Assembly: GCA_044375105.1 (NCBI GenBank)
Contig: JBILNK010000003.1
Span: 1-64,000, forward strand
Reading direction: 5' to 3'
DNA from: JBIKLM01 sp044375105
GTDB lineage: Bacteria > Planctomycetota > UBA1135 > GCA-002686595
Length of the DNA: 64,000 bases
Within the stretch, counting starts at the first letter, position 1; every line of letters starts with the position of its first letter. A program made the translations under genes and the position numbers. The notes below the pieces were generated by a model. The model was given only the letters and a program-made list of their open reading frames with translations. It ran no database searches and had not been told where the DNA came from. Positions 43,550 to 54,060 of the stretch are shown here, in pieces.

Positions 43550-46054
43550 ATGAACTGCCCCCTCCGCCTGCTCCTGGCGCTTTCCGGCCTGCTGTTCCTG
43601 TCCAACAAGCCGGCCACAGCCCAGGTGCAGATCGGCCTGCTCGAGACCGAAGTCCCGAGCGCCGCCGAGTTCTTCCTGCACGGCTGTTTGCCGGTTCCCC
43701 CCGGGACCTACCGACCCGAGCTGCTGGGCGACGCGGGCCTGGCCCAGCGTTTTCCTGTGGTCCTACAGGACAGCGATGGCCGATGGGTCGTGCCTCAGAT
43801 CGAGGCGGTTTCGCGCTATCCGCGGCCGGAGCAAGGGGCTGCCGTGATCGAGCTGATCGCCCGCGTCCGGAGGCCGCCGAGCGCCGCCACCGGCAGCCTG
43901 GTCGGCTATCGGGTCTTCATCAGCCAGGGTCTGCCGCTCTCGAGCCTGGCGCCCTCGTATTCACCCGCCGCCCCCAAGTCCACCTGGATTTCGTTCGATG
44001 CCGCGGCGGCCCAGCTGTTGACCCTGCCGGGGAGCTTGGCCCTGCGGGTGCGCGACGGCTACGGCAACTTCTATGGCGCCAAGCTGACGCCGACCCAGGT
44101 CCAGGGCAGCCAAGCGGCGGTCCGCGAGGGCCGCCTGACGATCACCAAGGCCGGGCACCAGCATCTCGAGATGCGCTACGCCACCCACCTGGTGCCGGTG
44201 TTCGGAATCGGGCTGGGGCCTGCGCTGCCGCATCACCTCGGGGTGCATGCCTACCTCGGGTTCCACGATCGCACGCGATTCGTGACCTTGGATCTCAGGC
44301 TCCACAACGCGCATTCCAGCGTCGATCCCAACGATCCCCTGGACGACGCCCTGGGCAAGCTCTACTTCCGCGAGCTGGAGCTCTTGACCCCGCCGGGTTG
44401 GAAAGCCCTGCGCGTCCACGAGGACACCCACAAACTCAAGTCCTACCCCACCGGATTCTTCTGGCAGGCCCATCCGCTGTTCGACAAGGCCTTGGGCGAC
44501 AAGCTGCACGTGATCGCTCCCCAAGGCCAGCTCCATCGTCGCTTCGTGCTCGTGCCTCCGGGCACGGCGGACCAGGCCCTGCAAGCGGAACAGCACGGCG
44601 CGGCATATGGGCTGGCTTTCTGCCAGCCGGGGGTCAACTCCGCCGGGGATCGGTTTTGGTCCTGGTGGAATCCGGCTACCGCGAACTACCAAACCCAGGC
44701 CAGCGCCCTGCCCGGGTTCCTTTACCTCGGCAAGTCGAGCGTGCGCAGCAAGCTCAGCGCCGACTACGCCGACATCGCCGAGAAGCTCCGCACCGGGACA
44801 TCCGGAGCCCCGCCGCTGACCAGCGGGGTGGTCGGTTGGATGCACCCCTATGGACAGGCCTATGGCGGCATCTCGGGCGGCATCGACATCCACTTCTTCG
44901 AAGGGGTGCCGACGGCCTGGGCGGCCTCACGCGACGGCTACCGCCGCAGTCAGATCATCCACCGCATGCAATCCGATCGCCAATCGGATGTCGCCTTCGA
45001 TGCGGACGGCCAGCCGGTGACCCTCGAAGAGATGCTGGTGCCCGGGCCCCAGGGGCTCTACTTCCCCCACAAGCTGTATCTGACGCCGCTTTCCAGCTCC
45101 GACCCCTTCGGGCACAAGTCGGCTCCCACGGCGCAGGCCGATTGGGTCGCCGCCCAGGGGCTGGCGCCGGCCTACGAGGCCGAGCTGCTGAGCTTCGAAC
45201 CGATCGACATGCAACACCTCGTGCGCTACACGCGCATGGCCAAGGCGCTGGCCTGGCTCGGCAACGACACGCTGGCCAAAGACGACCTGTGCATGCAGGC
45301 GGCCATCGTACGCCTTTCCTACAACCCCTACGCCAACGAGCCCGGCGGCTTCACCGTCCCGACCAACCTCAAGACGGACATCGACTTCGTCGCCCAGCAG
45401 CCGGGCATCGGACTCGACGTGAACCGTGGCGAGGGCTGGATGATGGACACCATGACCAGCGCCTACGCGATCGGCTCCCCCGCCTGGCGCGAGCGCGACC
45501 GGCCCTGGTTCCGCAATGTGACCCGCGTGGTCTTCGAAGGGCAGGCGAACTGCTCCGGATTCATCCAAGCCAACGTGAACCTCAAGGTCTTGGAGGGCAA
45601 GTACCGCACGCGCCAGAACTACGAGGAGGCCATCATTCAAAACGGCCTGTGGGGCATGCTGCAGACCGTCTACGCGGGCACCGGGGAGGTCGAGGAGGCC
45701 CTGCTGACCCACGCGCTGGTGGCCAACGTCAAGGGCATGGTTTCCCCCGCCGCGTGGGACGAGGCCAAGCAGGCCCCCTTGCAGCAGATGGCGGTCGGCC
45801 CGCTGGATCTGGCCCAGCCGCTGTTCTGCGGCGCCCTGCCCGCGGACGGTTTCGAAGCGGGCAACTGGGACACGTTCCAGTGCTGGAACTCCTTCGCTTA
45901 TGCCTTCCGGCTGAGCTTCGACCCGCTGTTCCTGATCCACCCGGCCCTGATGCTGGGCACCATCGAGGTCAAGGACGCTTTGGAGGCCAGCGGCCTCAGC
46001 AACATCGAGAACCGCGCCGCGCTGCTCGGCTTGCTGCAGGTCAACGGGCAGTGA
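43550..46054 (+). CDS. Large secreted protein of unknown function
   Basis: 834 residues from the ATG at 43550, with a signal peptide (LRLLLALSGLLFLSNKPATA) likely cleaved before QVQIGLLETEV. No metal or catalytic motif stands out. The N-terminal third (about 20-200) looks beta-rich (LVGYRVFISQGLPL, LALRVRDGYGNFYGAKLT). The centre contains many His and aromatic residues (HHLGVHAYLGFHDRTRF, YGQAYGGISGGIDIHFFEG). The C-terminal half looks helical (YTRMAKALAWLGNDTL, ENRAALLGLLQ), possibly an alpha/alpha-toroid, but that is a guess. A strong hairpin follows the stop. An enzyme acting on polysaccharide or a surface protein are both possible. Confidence 0.75.
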   Translation: MNCPLRLLLALSGLLFLSNKPATAQVQIGLLETEVPSAAEFFLHGCLPVPPGTYRPELLGDAGLAQRFPVVLQDSDGRWVVPQIEAVSRYPRPEQGAAVIELIARVRRPPSAATGSLVGYRVFISQGLPLSSLAPSYSPAAPKSTWISFDAAAAQLLTLPGSLALRVRDGYGNFYGAKLTPTQVQGSQAAVREGRLTITKAGHQHLEMRYATHLVPVFGIGLGPALPHHLGVHAYLGFHDRTRFVTLDLRLHNAHSSVDPNDPLDDALGKLYFRELELLTPPGWKALRVHEDTHKLKSYPTGFFWQAHPLFDKALGDKLHVIAPQGQLHRRFVLVPPGTADQALQAEQHGAAYGLAFCQPGVNSAGDRFWSWWNPATANYQTQASALPGFLYLGKSSVRSKLSADYADIAEKLRTGTSGAPPLTSGVVGWMHPYGQAYGGISGGIDIHFFEGVPTAWAASRDGYRRSQIIHRMQSDRQSDVAFDADGQPVTLEEMLVPGPQGLYFPHKLYLTPLSSSDPFGHKSAPTAQADWVAAQGLAPAYEAELLSFEPIDMQHLVRYTRMAKALAWLGNDTLAKDDLCMQAAIVRLSYNPYANEPGGFTVPTNLKTDIDFVAQQPGIGLDVNRGEGWMMDTMTSAYAIGSPAWRERDRPWFRNVTRVVFEGQANCSGFIQANVNLKVLEGKYRTRQNYEEAIIQNGLWGMLQTVYAGTGEVEEALLTHALVANVKGMVSPAAWDEAKQAPLQQMAVGPLDLAQPLFCGALPADGFEAGNWDTFQCWNSFAYAFRLSFDPLFLIHPALMLGTIEVKDALEASGLSNIENRAALLGLLQVNGQ

Positions 46055-46075
46055 GCCCGGCCCCGCGGGCCGGGC
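46055..46075 (+). terminator. Perfect 9-bp hairpin directly after the stop codon
   Basis: GCCCGGCCC-CGC-GGGCCGGGC begins on the first base after the TGA of the gene ending at 46054. There is no T-run. A second, weaker array follows (GGGC-GGA-GCCC at 46083-46093, then GGGCCGCC near 46128) that vaguely resembles the structured repeat but is not a convincing copy. Confidence 0.5.
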
Positions 46076-46179
46076 GCTGCAGGGCGGAGCCCGCGGACTC
46101 GCACAGCCTGCTCCGTCCTTGACCAAGGGCCGCCAAGTCCGGCAGACCGGCCAGCCGGGCTCCGCTGGCGGCCGGGGCC

Positions 46180-46239
46180 ATGGCGACTGTGTCGATGGCG
46201 ACTGGGTCAATGGCGGCTGTGTCGATGGCGGCCGGGGTT
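46180..46239. repeat. Four imperfect 15-bp tandem repeats
   Basis: Units starting ATGGCG recur every 15 bases at 46180, 46195, 46210 and 46225, differing at a few positions. They lie in the gap between two convergent genes. Such short tandem arrays can vary in copy number. Confidence 0.75.
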
Positions 46240-46281
46240 CGTGGGTTGGTGCAGGCGCCTCGACTCCCGCGATCCCTGGGC

Positions 46282-47043
46282 TCACGGCCCGAGCGGGGCG
46301 TGCAGTTCGCGGAGGGTGCCGGGAACCCCGCTGCCGAGCGCCACGGCCAGGCTGAGCCCGGGCCGCGGGCGGCGCACGAACAGACCCAGGGCCTGGCCGG
46401 GCCCGCCGGAGGGACCGCGCAGGAGGCGCGCCTGGCGCCAGCCCGCGGCATCCACCTCGCCGAAGGGCCAGTCGAGCTCGAACCAGGCCAGCTCCGCTCG
46501 AAGCCCGAGCCCGAGGGCCTTGGAGAGGGCTTCCTTGAGCGTCCACAGGTCGAAAAAGGCCGCGCCGCGCTGCTCGAGCGGCAGGCGCCGCAGGCGCGCG
46601 GCCTCGCCGGCCGCCAGGCCCAGGTTGGCCCAGTCCTCGCTGGGATCGAGCTCGACGTGGCGCTCGATATCCACGCCCACCGCCCCCCGCGGAGCGCTCG
46701 CCACGGCCACGGCGCCGCGGGTGTGGGACAGGCTCGCTTGCCAGGTCCAACCTTGGGACCCCGCGTCCGAGGGCTCGGCGGGCAACCATCGCGGCGGCGG
46801 GCCTTGGATCCAGCGCAAGGCCGCCGGATCCAGACCCGCGCGCCGCCCGAGCTCGAGCCGCAGGGCCAGGTGCGCCGCTAGGTAGGAGTCGCGGTCCTCG
46901 GCGTGCAGGAAGCGCTCGGCGCGTTCGCGCTCGCCCAGCTCCAGGCTGGGCAGCGCGGCGCGCGAGCGGGAAAGGTAGGGCCCGGGCTCCGCCCAGGCGA
47001 CCTGCGGGCCCCCATCGGCCGGGTCCGGACAAGCGGGTGCCAT
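46282..47043 (-). CDS. 4'-phosphopantetheinyl transferase, Sfp type
   Basis: Transfers the phosphopantetheine arm of coenzyme A to carrier proteins. The 253 residues starting at the ATG at 47043 contain SLSHTRGAVAVASAPRGAVG, VGVDIERHVE (metal-binding Asp-x-Glu) and FFDLWTLKEALSKALGLGL (the WxxKEA motif), which define the Sfp/Gsp group used for polyketide, peptide or fatty-acid carriers. Its start lies 13 bases after the ABC permease stop, so they probably share a transcript. No polyketide or peptide synthase is in view, so the target carrier is unknown. Confidence 0.9.
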   Translation of the reverse strand: MAPACPDPADGGPQVAWAEPGPYLSRSRAALPSLELGERERAERFLHAEDRDSYLAAHLALRLELGRRAGLDPAALRWIQGPPPRWLPAEPSDAGSQGWTWQASLSHTRGAVAVASAPRGAVGVDIERHVELDPSEDWANLGLAAGEAARLRRLPLEQRGAAFFDLWTLKEALSKALGLGLRAELAWFELDWPFGEVDAAGWRQARLLRGPSGGPGQALGLFVRRPRPGLSLAVALGSGVPGTLRELHAPLGP

Positions 47044-47056
47044 GCGGGGGCGCGCC

Positions 47057-48208
47057 CTATTGCCAGCGGAAGCGCCGGCTGGCCACGGCAAAGGTCAGCA
47101 CGGCCCAAGCGCTGAGGATCCCGATTTCGCGCGCGATGCCGACCAGGCTCGCGCCCTCGTTGATCACGCCGCGCAAGCCATCGTTGAGGGCCGAGAGGGG
47201 CAGCAGGCTGAGCGGCAGGTGCAGCGCCTCCGGGAAGCGCTCGTAGCTGAAGAAAATCCCCGAGAAGATCCACATCGGCAGGGTCACCAGGTTGATCCAG
47301 CCGTTGGCCGCCTCGAGGGTTTCGACCCGCGCCGCGATCAGGACGGCGATGCCGCTGAAGGCCGCCGAACCGAGCAGGGCGACCGCGAAGGCGGCCGCGC
47401 TGGCGCCCTCGATGTGGATGTCGAACAGCAGCCAGCCGAACAGCAGCAACGAGAGCACCTCGAGCGTCAGGAAGGTGGCGCGCGAGAGGAACATGCCCAC
47501 CAGGAAGGTGCTGCGTGGCATGGGCGTGGCGGCCAGACGCTTGAGCTGCCGGCGCTTGCGCATCAGCACGATGTTGTAACCGAGGCCCCACATGCAGCTG
47601 CCCATCAGGGTCATGCCGATCATGCCGGGGAACAGGAAGTCGATGTAGCGCGTGCGCGAGGTGTAGGCGCTGTCCGCGGCGGCCAGCGGGTCCACGCGTC
47701 CGAAGCCGCGCTGCAGGGCGTCGTCGACCGTGAGGCGCGCGCGGCGGGCCTCGTCCCGATCCGGGTCGAAGCGGTATTCGAGGCTGCGGCCGGTCTCCAC
47801 GGCCCCGGGGGCCAGGACCTCGGCGGGCCTCGGCTCGGCAGCGGCGGCCGCGGGCGTCTCCAGGCCGCGCACGGCCAGGTCGATCGAGCCGATGCGCAGC
47901 CCGCGCGCCAGGGCCGCGCCGCTGGCCTCGACCCGCTCGATCTTGCCGGCATCCTCCAACGCGGCGAGGGCCTCCGCCAGCCAGGCCTGCTGGCCGTCTT
48001 GGGCCACGCGCGGCAGGGGCGGCTGCCGCTCGCGGAAGGCCAGGCCCAGACCCAACGACAGCAGCACCGGGAAGCCGAAAGCCCAGAACACCGCGCCGCG
48101 CTCGCGCAGGAACTCGCGCATGCGCGCCAGGGTCAGCTCGAGCCAGGCCGGATGGGTGACCCGCGCGGAAGCGGGCCGCGCGGGCTGTGCACGTTCGGGT
48201 TCAGCCAT
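47057..48208 (-). CDS. ABC-2 type transporter permease
   Basis: 383 residues with six hydrophobic segments. The first is near the N-terminus (VFWAFGFPVLLSLGLGLAF). A large extracytoplasmic loop of about 150 residues (60-200) follows, then YIDFLFPGMIGMTLMGSCMW, RATFLTLEVLSLLLFGWLLF, FAVALLGSAAFSGIAVLIAA, WINLVTLPMWIFSGIFFSYE and a final segment. This is the ABC-2/DrrB-like layout with an inserted loop. Its start overlaps the end of the ATPase gene by 8 bases, so the two proteins form an exporter. The substrate is unknown. Confidence 0.9.
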   Translation of the reverse strand: MAEPERAQPARPASARVTHPAWLELTLARMREFLRERGAVFWAFGFPVLLSLGLGLAFRERQPPLPRVAQDGQQAWLAEALAALEDAGKIERVEASGAALARGLRIGSIDLAVRGLETPAAAAAEPRPAEVLAPGAVETGRSLEYRFDPDRDEARRARLTVDDALQRGFGRVDPLAAADSAYTSRTRYIDFLFPGMIGMTLMGSCMWGLGYNIVLMRKRRQLKRLAATPMPRSTFLVGMFLSRATFLTLEVLSLLLFGWLLFDIHIEGASAAAFAVALLGSAAFSGIAVLIAARVETLEAANGWINLVTLPMWIFSGIFFSYERFPEALHLPLSLLPLSALNDGLRGVINEGASLVGIAREIGILSAWAVLTFAVASRRFRWQ

Positions 48209-49139
48209 CGCGCAGCCCCTTGCCGGTCAGGTGCAGGAACACGTCTTCGAGCGTCGCCTGGTGGGTGGTCAGGGCGGTCAGGGCCAGTCCGCGGCTCTCG
48301 AGGCCAGCCACCAGCGCCATGACCGTGGCGCCGACCGCATCCGAGAGGATCACCGGGGCCCCGCCGTGGTCGCGCACGTTCCTGGCCCCGGGCAAGGCCC
48401 GCAGCCAGTCCGGCTCGACGGCTGCCGAGGCCGAGAACTCGATCACCGATTCAGCCCCGAGCCCGCGGATCAGGGCCGCCGGGGTGTCGCAGGCCACGAT
48501 CCGGCCGCCGTCCATGATCGCGATGCGATCGCACAGCACCGCCGCTTCCTCCATGTAGTGGGTGGTGAGCAGCACGGAGCCGCCCTCGGCGCGGTATTGC
48601 TGGAACACCTCCCAGAGGCGTCGGCGGGCCTGGGGATCGAGACCCGTGGTGGGCTCGTCCAGGAACAGCAGCTCCGGATCGGAGACCAGCGCCGTGGCCA
48701 CGGCCAGGCGCTGGCGCTGGCCGCCGGACAAGGCGTGCACCCGGGCGCTGGCCTTGGAGTGCAGGTCGACGCGCTCCAAGACCTCGTCGATGCCTTTGCC
48801 GCGGCGATAGAAACTGCGGTAGAGCCGCACCACCTCGCGCACCGTCAGGTTGTCGCCCAGCTGGGTCTCTTGGAGCTGGACGCCGATGCGCTGGCGCAGC
48901 TCGCTGCCGCGCCCCGGCCCCCAGGGGATCCCCAGGAGGCGCACCTCACCCTGGTCGGGCTCGAGCAGCCCCTCGAGCATCTCGATGGTGGTGGTCTTGC
49001 CGGCGCCGTTGGGCCCGAGCAGCCCGAGGGTCTCACCCCGCTGCACGACCAGGTTCACGCCGCGTACGGCGTGCACGTCGCCGAAGCGCTTGTGCAGTCC
49101 GATGGCTTCGAGGGCCTTTTCCGAGCTCGTGTCGCGCAT
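48201..49139 (-). CDS. ABC transporter ATP-binding protein
   Basis: 312 residues from the ATG at 49139 (an ATG at 49160 is possible). Motifs in order: Walker A GLLGPNGAGKTTTIEMLEGL, Q-loop GVQLQETQLGDNLTVREVV, signature HALSGGQRQRLAVATALVSD, Walker B LLFLDEPTTGLDP and the switch His in LTTHYMEEAAVLCDR. The C-terminal 90 residues are a regulatory extension seen in DrrA-like exporters. It pairs with the permease gene it overlaps. The gene starts about 64 bases after the guaA stop, across a strong hairpin. Confidence 0.94.
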   Translation of the reverse strand: MRDTSSEKALEAIGLHKRFGDVHAVRGVNLVVQRGETLGLLGPNGAGKTTTIEMLEGLLEPDQGEVRLLGIPWGPGRGSELRQRIGVQLQETQLGDNLTVREVVRLYRSFYRRGKGIDEVLERVDLHSKASARVHALSGGQRQRLAVATALVSDPELLFLDEPTTGLDPQARRRLWEVFQQYRAEGGSVLLTTHYMEEAAVLCDRIAIMDGGRIVACDTPAALIRGLGAESVIEFSASAAVEPDWLRALPGARNVRDHGGAPVILSDAVGATVMALVAGLESRGLALTALTTHQATLEDVFLHLTGKGLRDG

Positions 49140-49151
49140 GGTCGCCCCCGT

Positions 49152-49196
49152 GCGCTGCACCCGCCTGGATCTCCGGGACTCCAGCGGGCGCAGCGC
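49152..49196 (-). terminator. Long hairpin between guaA and the ABC transporter genes
   Basis: Arms GCGCTGCACCCGCCTGGA (49152-49169) and TCCAGCGGGCGCAGCGC (49180-49196) pair almost completely: 17 pairs including one G-U, with one bulged base and a 10-base loop. It begins 6 bases beyond the guaA stop (minus strand) and is a strong terminator or attenuator candidate, although there is no T-run. Confidence 0.55.
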
Positions 49197-49202
49197 TGCA
49201 AT

Positions 49203-50780
49203 TCACTCCCACTCGATCGTGGCCGGCGGTTTCGAGGAGATGTCCAGCACCACGCGGTTGATGCCGCGCACCTCGTTGATGATGCGGTTGCTGATGCGCG
49301 CCAACAGATCCCGCGGCAGGTAGGCCCAATCGGCGGTCATGGCATCCTCCGACTCGACCAGCCGCAGGGCGCAGGTGGCCTCATAGGTGCGGGCGTCGCC
49401 CATCACCCCCACCGACTTGACCGGCAGCAGCACCGCGAAGTACTGCCACAGGCCCACGTGGGCGCCCACGCGTTCGATCTCGGAGGTCACGATCGCGTCC
49501 GCCCGGCGCAGCAGCTCGGCGCGCTCGGGGGTGACCTCCCCCAGCACCCGCACCGCCAGGCCCGGCCCGGGGAAGGGCTGTCGATCGACGACCGCCGGGG
49601 GCAGGCCCAGGCTGCGGCCGATCGTGCGCACCTCGTCCTTGAACAGGTCCCGCAGGGGCTCGACCAGGCCGAGCTCGAGGTCCTTGGGCAGCCCGCCCAC
49701 GTTGTGATGGCTCTTGATCACCGCGGTCGAGCCGCCGTGGGCGGCCACCGACTCGATCACATCGGGATAGAGCGTGCCCTGACCCAGGAATTTCGCGTTG
49801 CGGAAACGCCGGGCCTCCTCGCGGAAGACCTCGACGAATTCGTGCCCGATCCGCTTGCGCTTCTCCTCCGGGTCGGTGACCCCCGCGAGCCGGCGCAGGA
49901 ATCGGGCGCCCGCATCGACCACGGTCAGGTCGAGCTGGAAGTGGTCGCGGAACAGGCGCTCGACCTCGGCGCGCTCGCCCTGCCGCAAGAGCCCGTTGTC
50001 GACGAAGATGCAGTGCAGGCGCGGTCCGATGGCGCGCTGGATCAGCAGCGCCGCGACCGAGCTGTCCACGCCGCCCGAGAGGCCCATCACGACCTCGCCC
50101 TGCCCGACCTGGCGCGCGACCTTGCCGATCTCGAGCTCGACGATGTTCTCCGGGGCCCAATCGCCGGGCAGCCCGCAGACCTGGTGCACGAAGTTGGCCA
50201 GCACCTCGCGCCCGCGCACGCTGTGCGTGACCTCGGGATGGAATTGGATCCCGTACAGGCGCCGAGCGGCGTCGCCGATGGCGGCGTATTCGCAGTTCTC
50301 GCTGCGACCCAGCACCTCGAAACCCTCGGGGGGGCGCGAGACCGAATCGCCGTGGCTCATCCACACCACGGTGTGCCCTTCGATGTGCTCGAAGATGCCC
50401 GTGGGGCGCGTGATCGCGATCGAGGTGCGCCCGAATTCGCGCTTGTCGGCGGCCTGCACCTGGCCGCCCAGGGCCTGGGTCATCCATTGCAGTCCGTAGC
50501 AGATGCCGAGCACCGGCACGCCCAGGGACAAAAGCTCGACCGGGATCTGGGGCGCGTCCGGGGCGTACACGGAGGCGGGCCCCCCGGAGAGGATGATGCC
50601 CGCCAGGTCCATGCGGCGGGCGACTTCGAGGGCCCGCCTAGGCGGGGCGATCTCGCACCAGACGCGGGCTTCGCGCACCCGGCGCGCGATCAATTGCGCG
50701 TACTGGGTGCCCAGGTCCACGACCAGCACGCCGCGCAGGCTGGCCGGGGCGTCGGCGCGGGAGGCGATGGGAGAGCTCAT
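49203..50780 (-). CDS. guaA: GMP synthase (glutamine-hydrolysing)
   Basis: Converts XMP to GMP with ATP and glutamine. The 525-residue protein starts at the ATG at 50780. Its N-terminal class I amidotransferase domain (about 15-205) has VLGICYGLQWM with the nucleophile Cys and a later FHPE triad. The ATP pyrophosphatase P-loop is GLSGGVDSSVAA (about residue 235). The C-terminal dimer domain ends in the XMP-binding RVVLDISSKPPATIEWE. It lies 38 bases downstream of guaB, forming the usual guaBA unit. An upstream open extension has no similarity. Confidence 0.97.
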   Translation of the reverse strand: MSSPIASRADAPASLRGVLVVDLGTQYAQLIARRVREARVWCEIAPPRRALEVARRMDLAGIILSGGPASVYAPDAPQIPVELLSLGVPVLGICYGLQWMTQALGGQVQAADKREFGRTSIAITRPTGIFEHIEGHTVVWMSHGDSVSRPPEGFEVLGRSENCEYAAIGDAARRLYGIQFHPEVTHSVRGREVLANFVHQVCGLPGDWAPENIVELEIGKVARQVGQGEVVMGLSGGVDSSVAALLIQRAIGPRLHCIFVDNGLLRQGERAEVERLFRDHFQLDLTVVDAGARFLRRLAGVTDPEEKRKRIGHEFVEVFREEARRFRNAKFLGQGTLYPDVIESVAAHGGSTAVIKSHHNVGGLPKDLELGLVEPLRDLFKDEVRTIGRSLGLPPAVVDRQPFPGPGLAVRVLGEVTPERAELLRRADAIVTSEIERVGAHVGLWQYFAVLLPVKSVGVMGDARTYEATCALRLVESEDAMTADWAYLPRDLLARISNRIINEVRGINRVVLDISSKPPATIEWE

Positions 50781-50818
50781 GGGGATGGGAACGCTGGGCG
50801 CGGGCGCGCCCGGGGCGC

Positions 50819-52761
<1,943 letters not shown>

Positions 52762-53925
52762 ATGAACGCCGGGCCCCCGCTCCTCGCCCACGTCTTCCCG
52801 AGCTTCGAGGTCGGCGGCTCGCAGATGCGCACCGTGCGCCTGATCGACGGCTTCGGAGCGCAATTCCAGCACGCGCTGATCTCGCTTTCCGGGCGCATGG
52901 AAGCCCGGGAGCTCCTGCGCGAGCCGGGGCGGCTCCAGATCCTGCCCGCCCCTCCCAAGTCCGGCAGCCTGCGCACCAGCCTGGCCCTGCGCGCGCGCCT
53001 TCGCAGCCTCCGGCCATCCCTGGTGCTGACCTACAACTTCGGGGCCTTGGACGGCCAGATCGCCGCCCGGCTGCTGGGCCTGCCGGCGATCCACCACGAG
53101 GATGGGTTCGGGCCCGACGAAGCCCGGGCCCGCAAACCCCGCCGCAACCTGCTGCGCCGGCTGCTGCTGCCCGGCGCCCGCGCCGTGGTCGTTCCGAGCC
53201 GCCTGCTGCACTCGATCGCCGAGCGAGAATGGGGCCTCGGGCCGCCCCGGCTGACCTACATCCCAAATGGCATCGACCTCGAGCGATTCGCGCCCGGCGG
53301 CCCGCAGGCCGACCTCGGCCGGGTAGGGCTGGTTCCTGGGCGCCCCACGATCGTGGCCCTCGGCAGCCTGCGCCCCGAGAAGAACCTGGAGCGCCTGATC
53401 GCGGCCTTCGAGGCCCTGCCCAGGGCCCTCCGGGCCCAGTTGCTGATCGTGGGCGGCGGCGCCGAAGCACAGCGCTTGGCGGCCCGGGCATCCGCTTCCC
53501 CGCGCGCCGAGGCGATCGCCCTGGCGGGCCCCCAGTCGGATCCAGCCCCCTGGCTGCGGGCCGCGCAGGTCCTGGCGCTCTCCTCGGACACCGAACAGAT
53601 GCCCCTGTCCCTGGTCGAGGCCATGGCCGCCGGACTGCCCGCGGCCGCCATGGAGGTGGGCGACGTGCGCAGCATGCTGCCCGCCGAGCAGGCGCCCTAC
53701 CTGGTCCAGAAGCCAGCCCCCGGCAGCCCCCCGGAAGCCGGCGCGGAAGCCCTCGCGGCCGCCTTGGCCCGGCTGCTCACCGATCCCGACCGCGCGCGCG
53801 CCCTGGGCCGAGCGAATCTGGCCCTGGCCCGCGAGCGCTACGCCTTCGAGGGCATGCTGGCGGCCTACCGCGGTCTGTACCTGCTCCACGCGCGCCCCCT
53901 GCGAGAGGCGCCGTCCAGGTCCTAA
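52762..53925 (+). CDS. Glycosyltransferase, GT4-like
   Basis: 387 residues with a GT-B layout. The N-terminal half starts LLAHVFPSFEVGGSQMRTVR (the GG loop of GT4 enzymes). The linker VVVPSRLLHSIAEREWG and IPNGIDLERFAPGG are typical. The C-terminal donor domain has IVALGSLRPEKNLERLIAAF, LLIVGGGAEAQRL, LALSSDTEQMPLSLVEAMAA (the E-x7-E motif region) and GLPAAAMEVGDVRSML. No membrane segment is visible, so it is cytosolic or peripheral. Substrate unknown; lipid or polysaccharide glycosylation is likely. No other glycan genes are next to it. Confidence 0.88.
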   Translation: MNAGPPLLAHVFPSFEVGGSQMRTVRLIDGFGAQFQHALISLSGRMEARELLREPGRLQILPAPPKSGSLRTSLALRARLRSLRPSLVLTYNFGALDGQIAARLLGLPAIHHEDGFGPDEARARKPRRNLLRRLLLPGARAVVVPSRLLHSIAEREWGLGPPRLTYIPNGIDLERFAPGGPQADLGRVGLVPGRPTIVALGSLRPEKNLERLIAAFEALPRALRAQLLIVGGGAEAQRLAARASASPRAEAIALAGPQSDPAPWLRAAQVLALSSDTEQMPLSLVEAMAAGLPAAAMEVGDVRSMLPAEQAPYLVQKPAPGSPPEAGAEALAAALARLLTDPDRARALGRANLALARERYAFEGMLAAYRGLYLLHARPLREAPSRS

Positions 53926-54060
53926 GGATTCGGACCCGGCGCACCAGCGCGCGCCGCGCCCCGACCCCGCGCGCGGCAGCGCCCCGCGGACACTAGACTC
54001 CTCGCCCCCTTGCCCCCTGGGCAAGCGGGCCCCCCGTGGCTCCGGATGCCTCCTTGGCCC

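Noticed and set aside
46083..46150. A possible fifth copy of the structured repeat
   Set aside because: It shows GGGC-GGA-GCCC and GGGCCGCC, but the spacing differs and only short identical blocks remain, so it could be chance.
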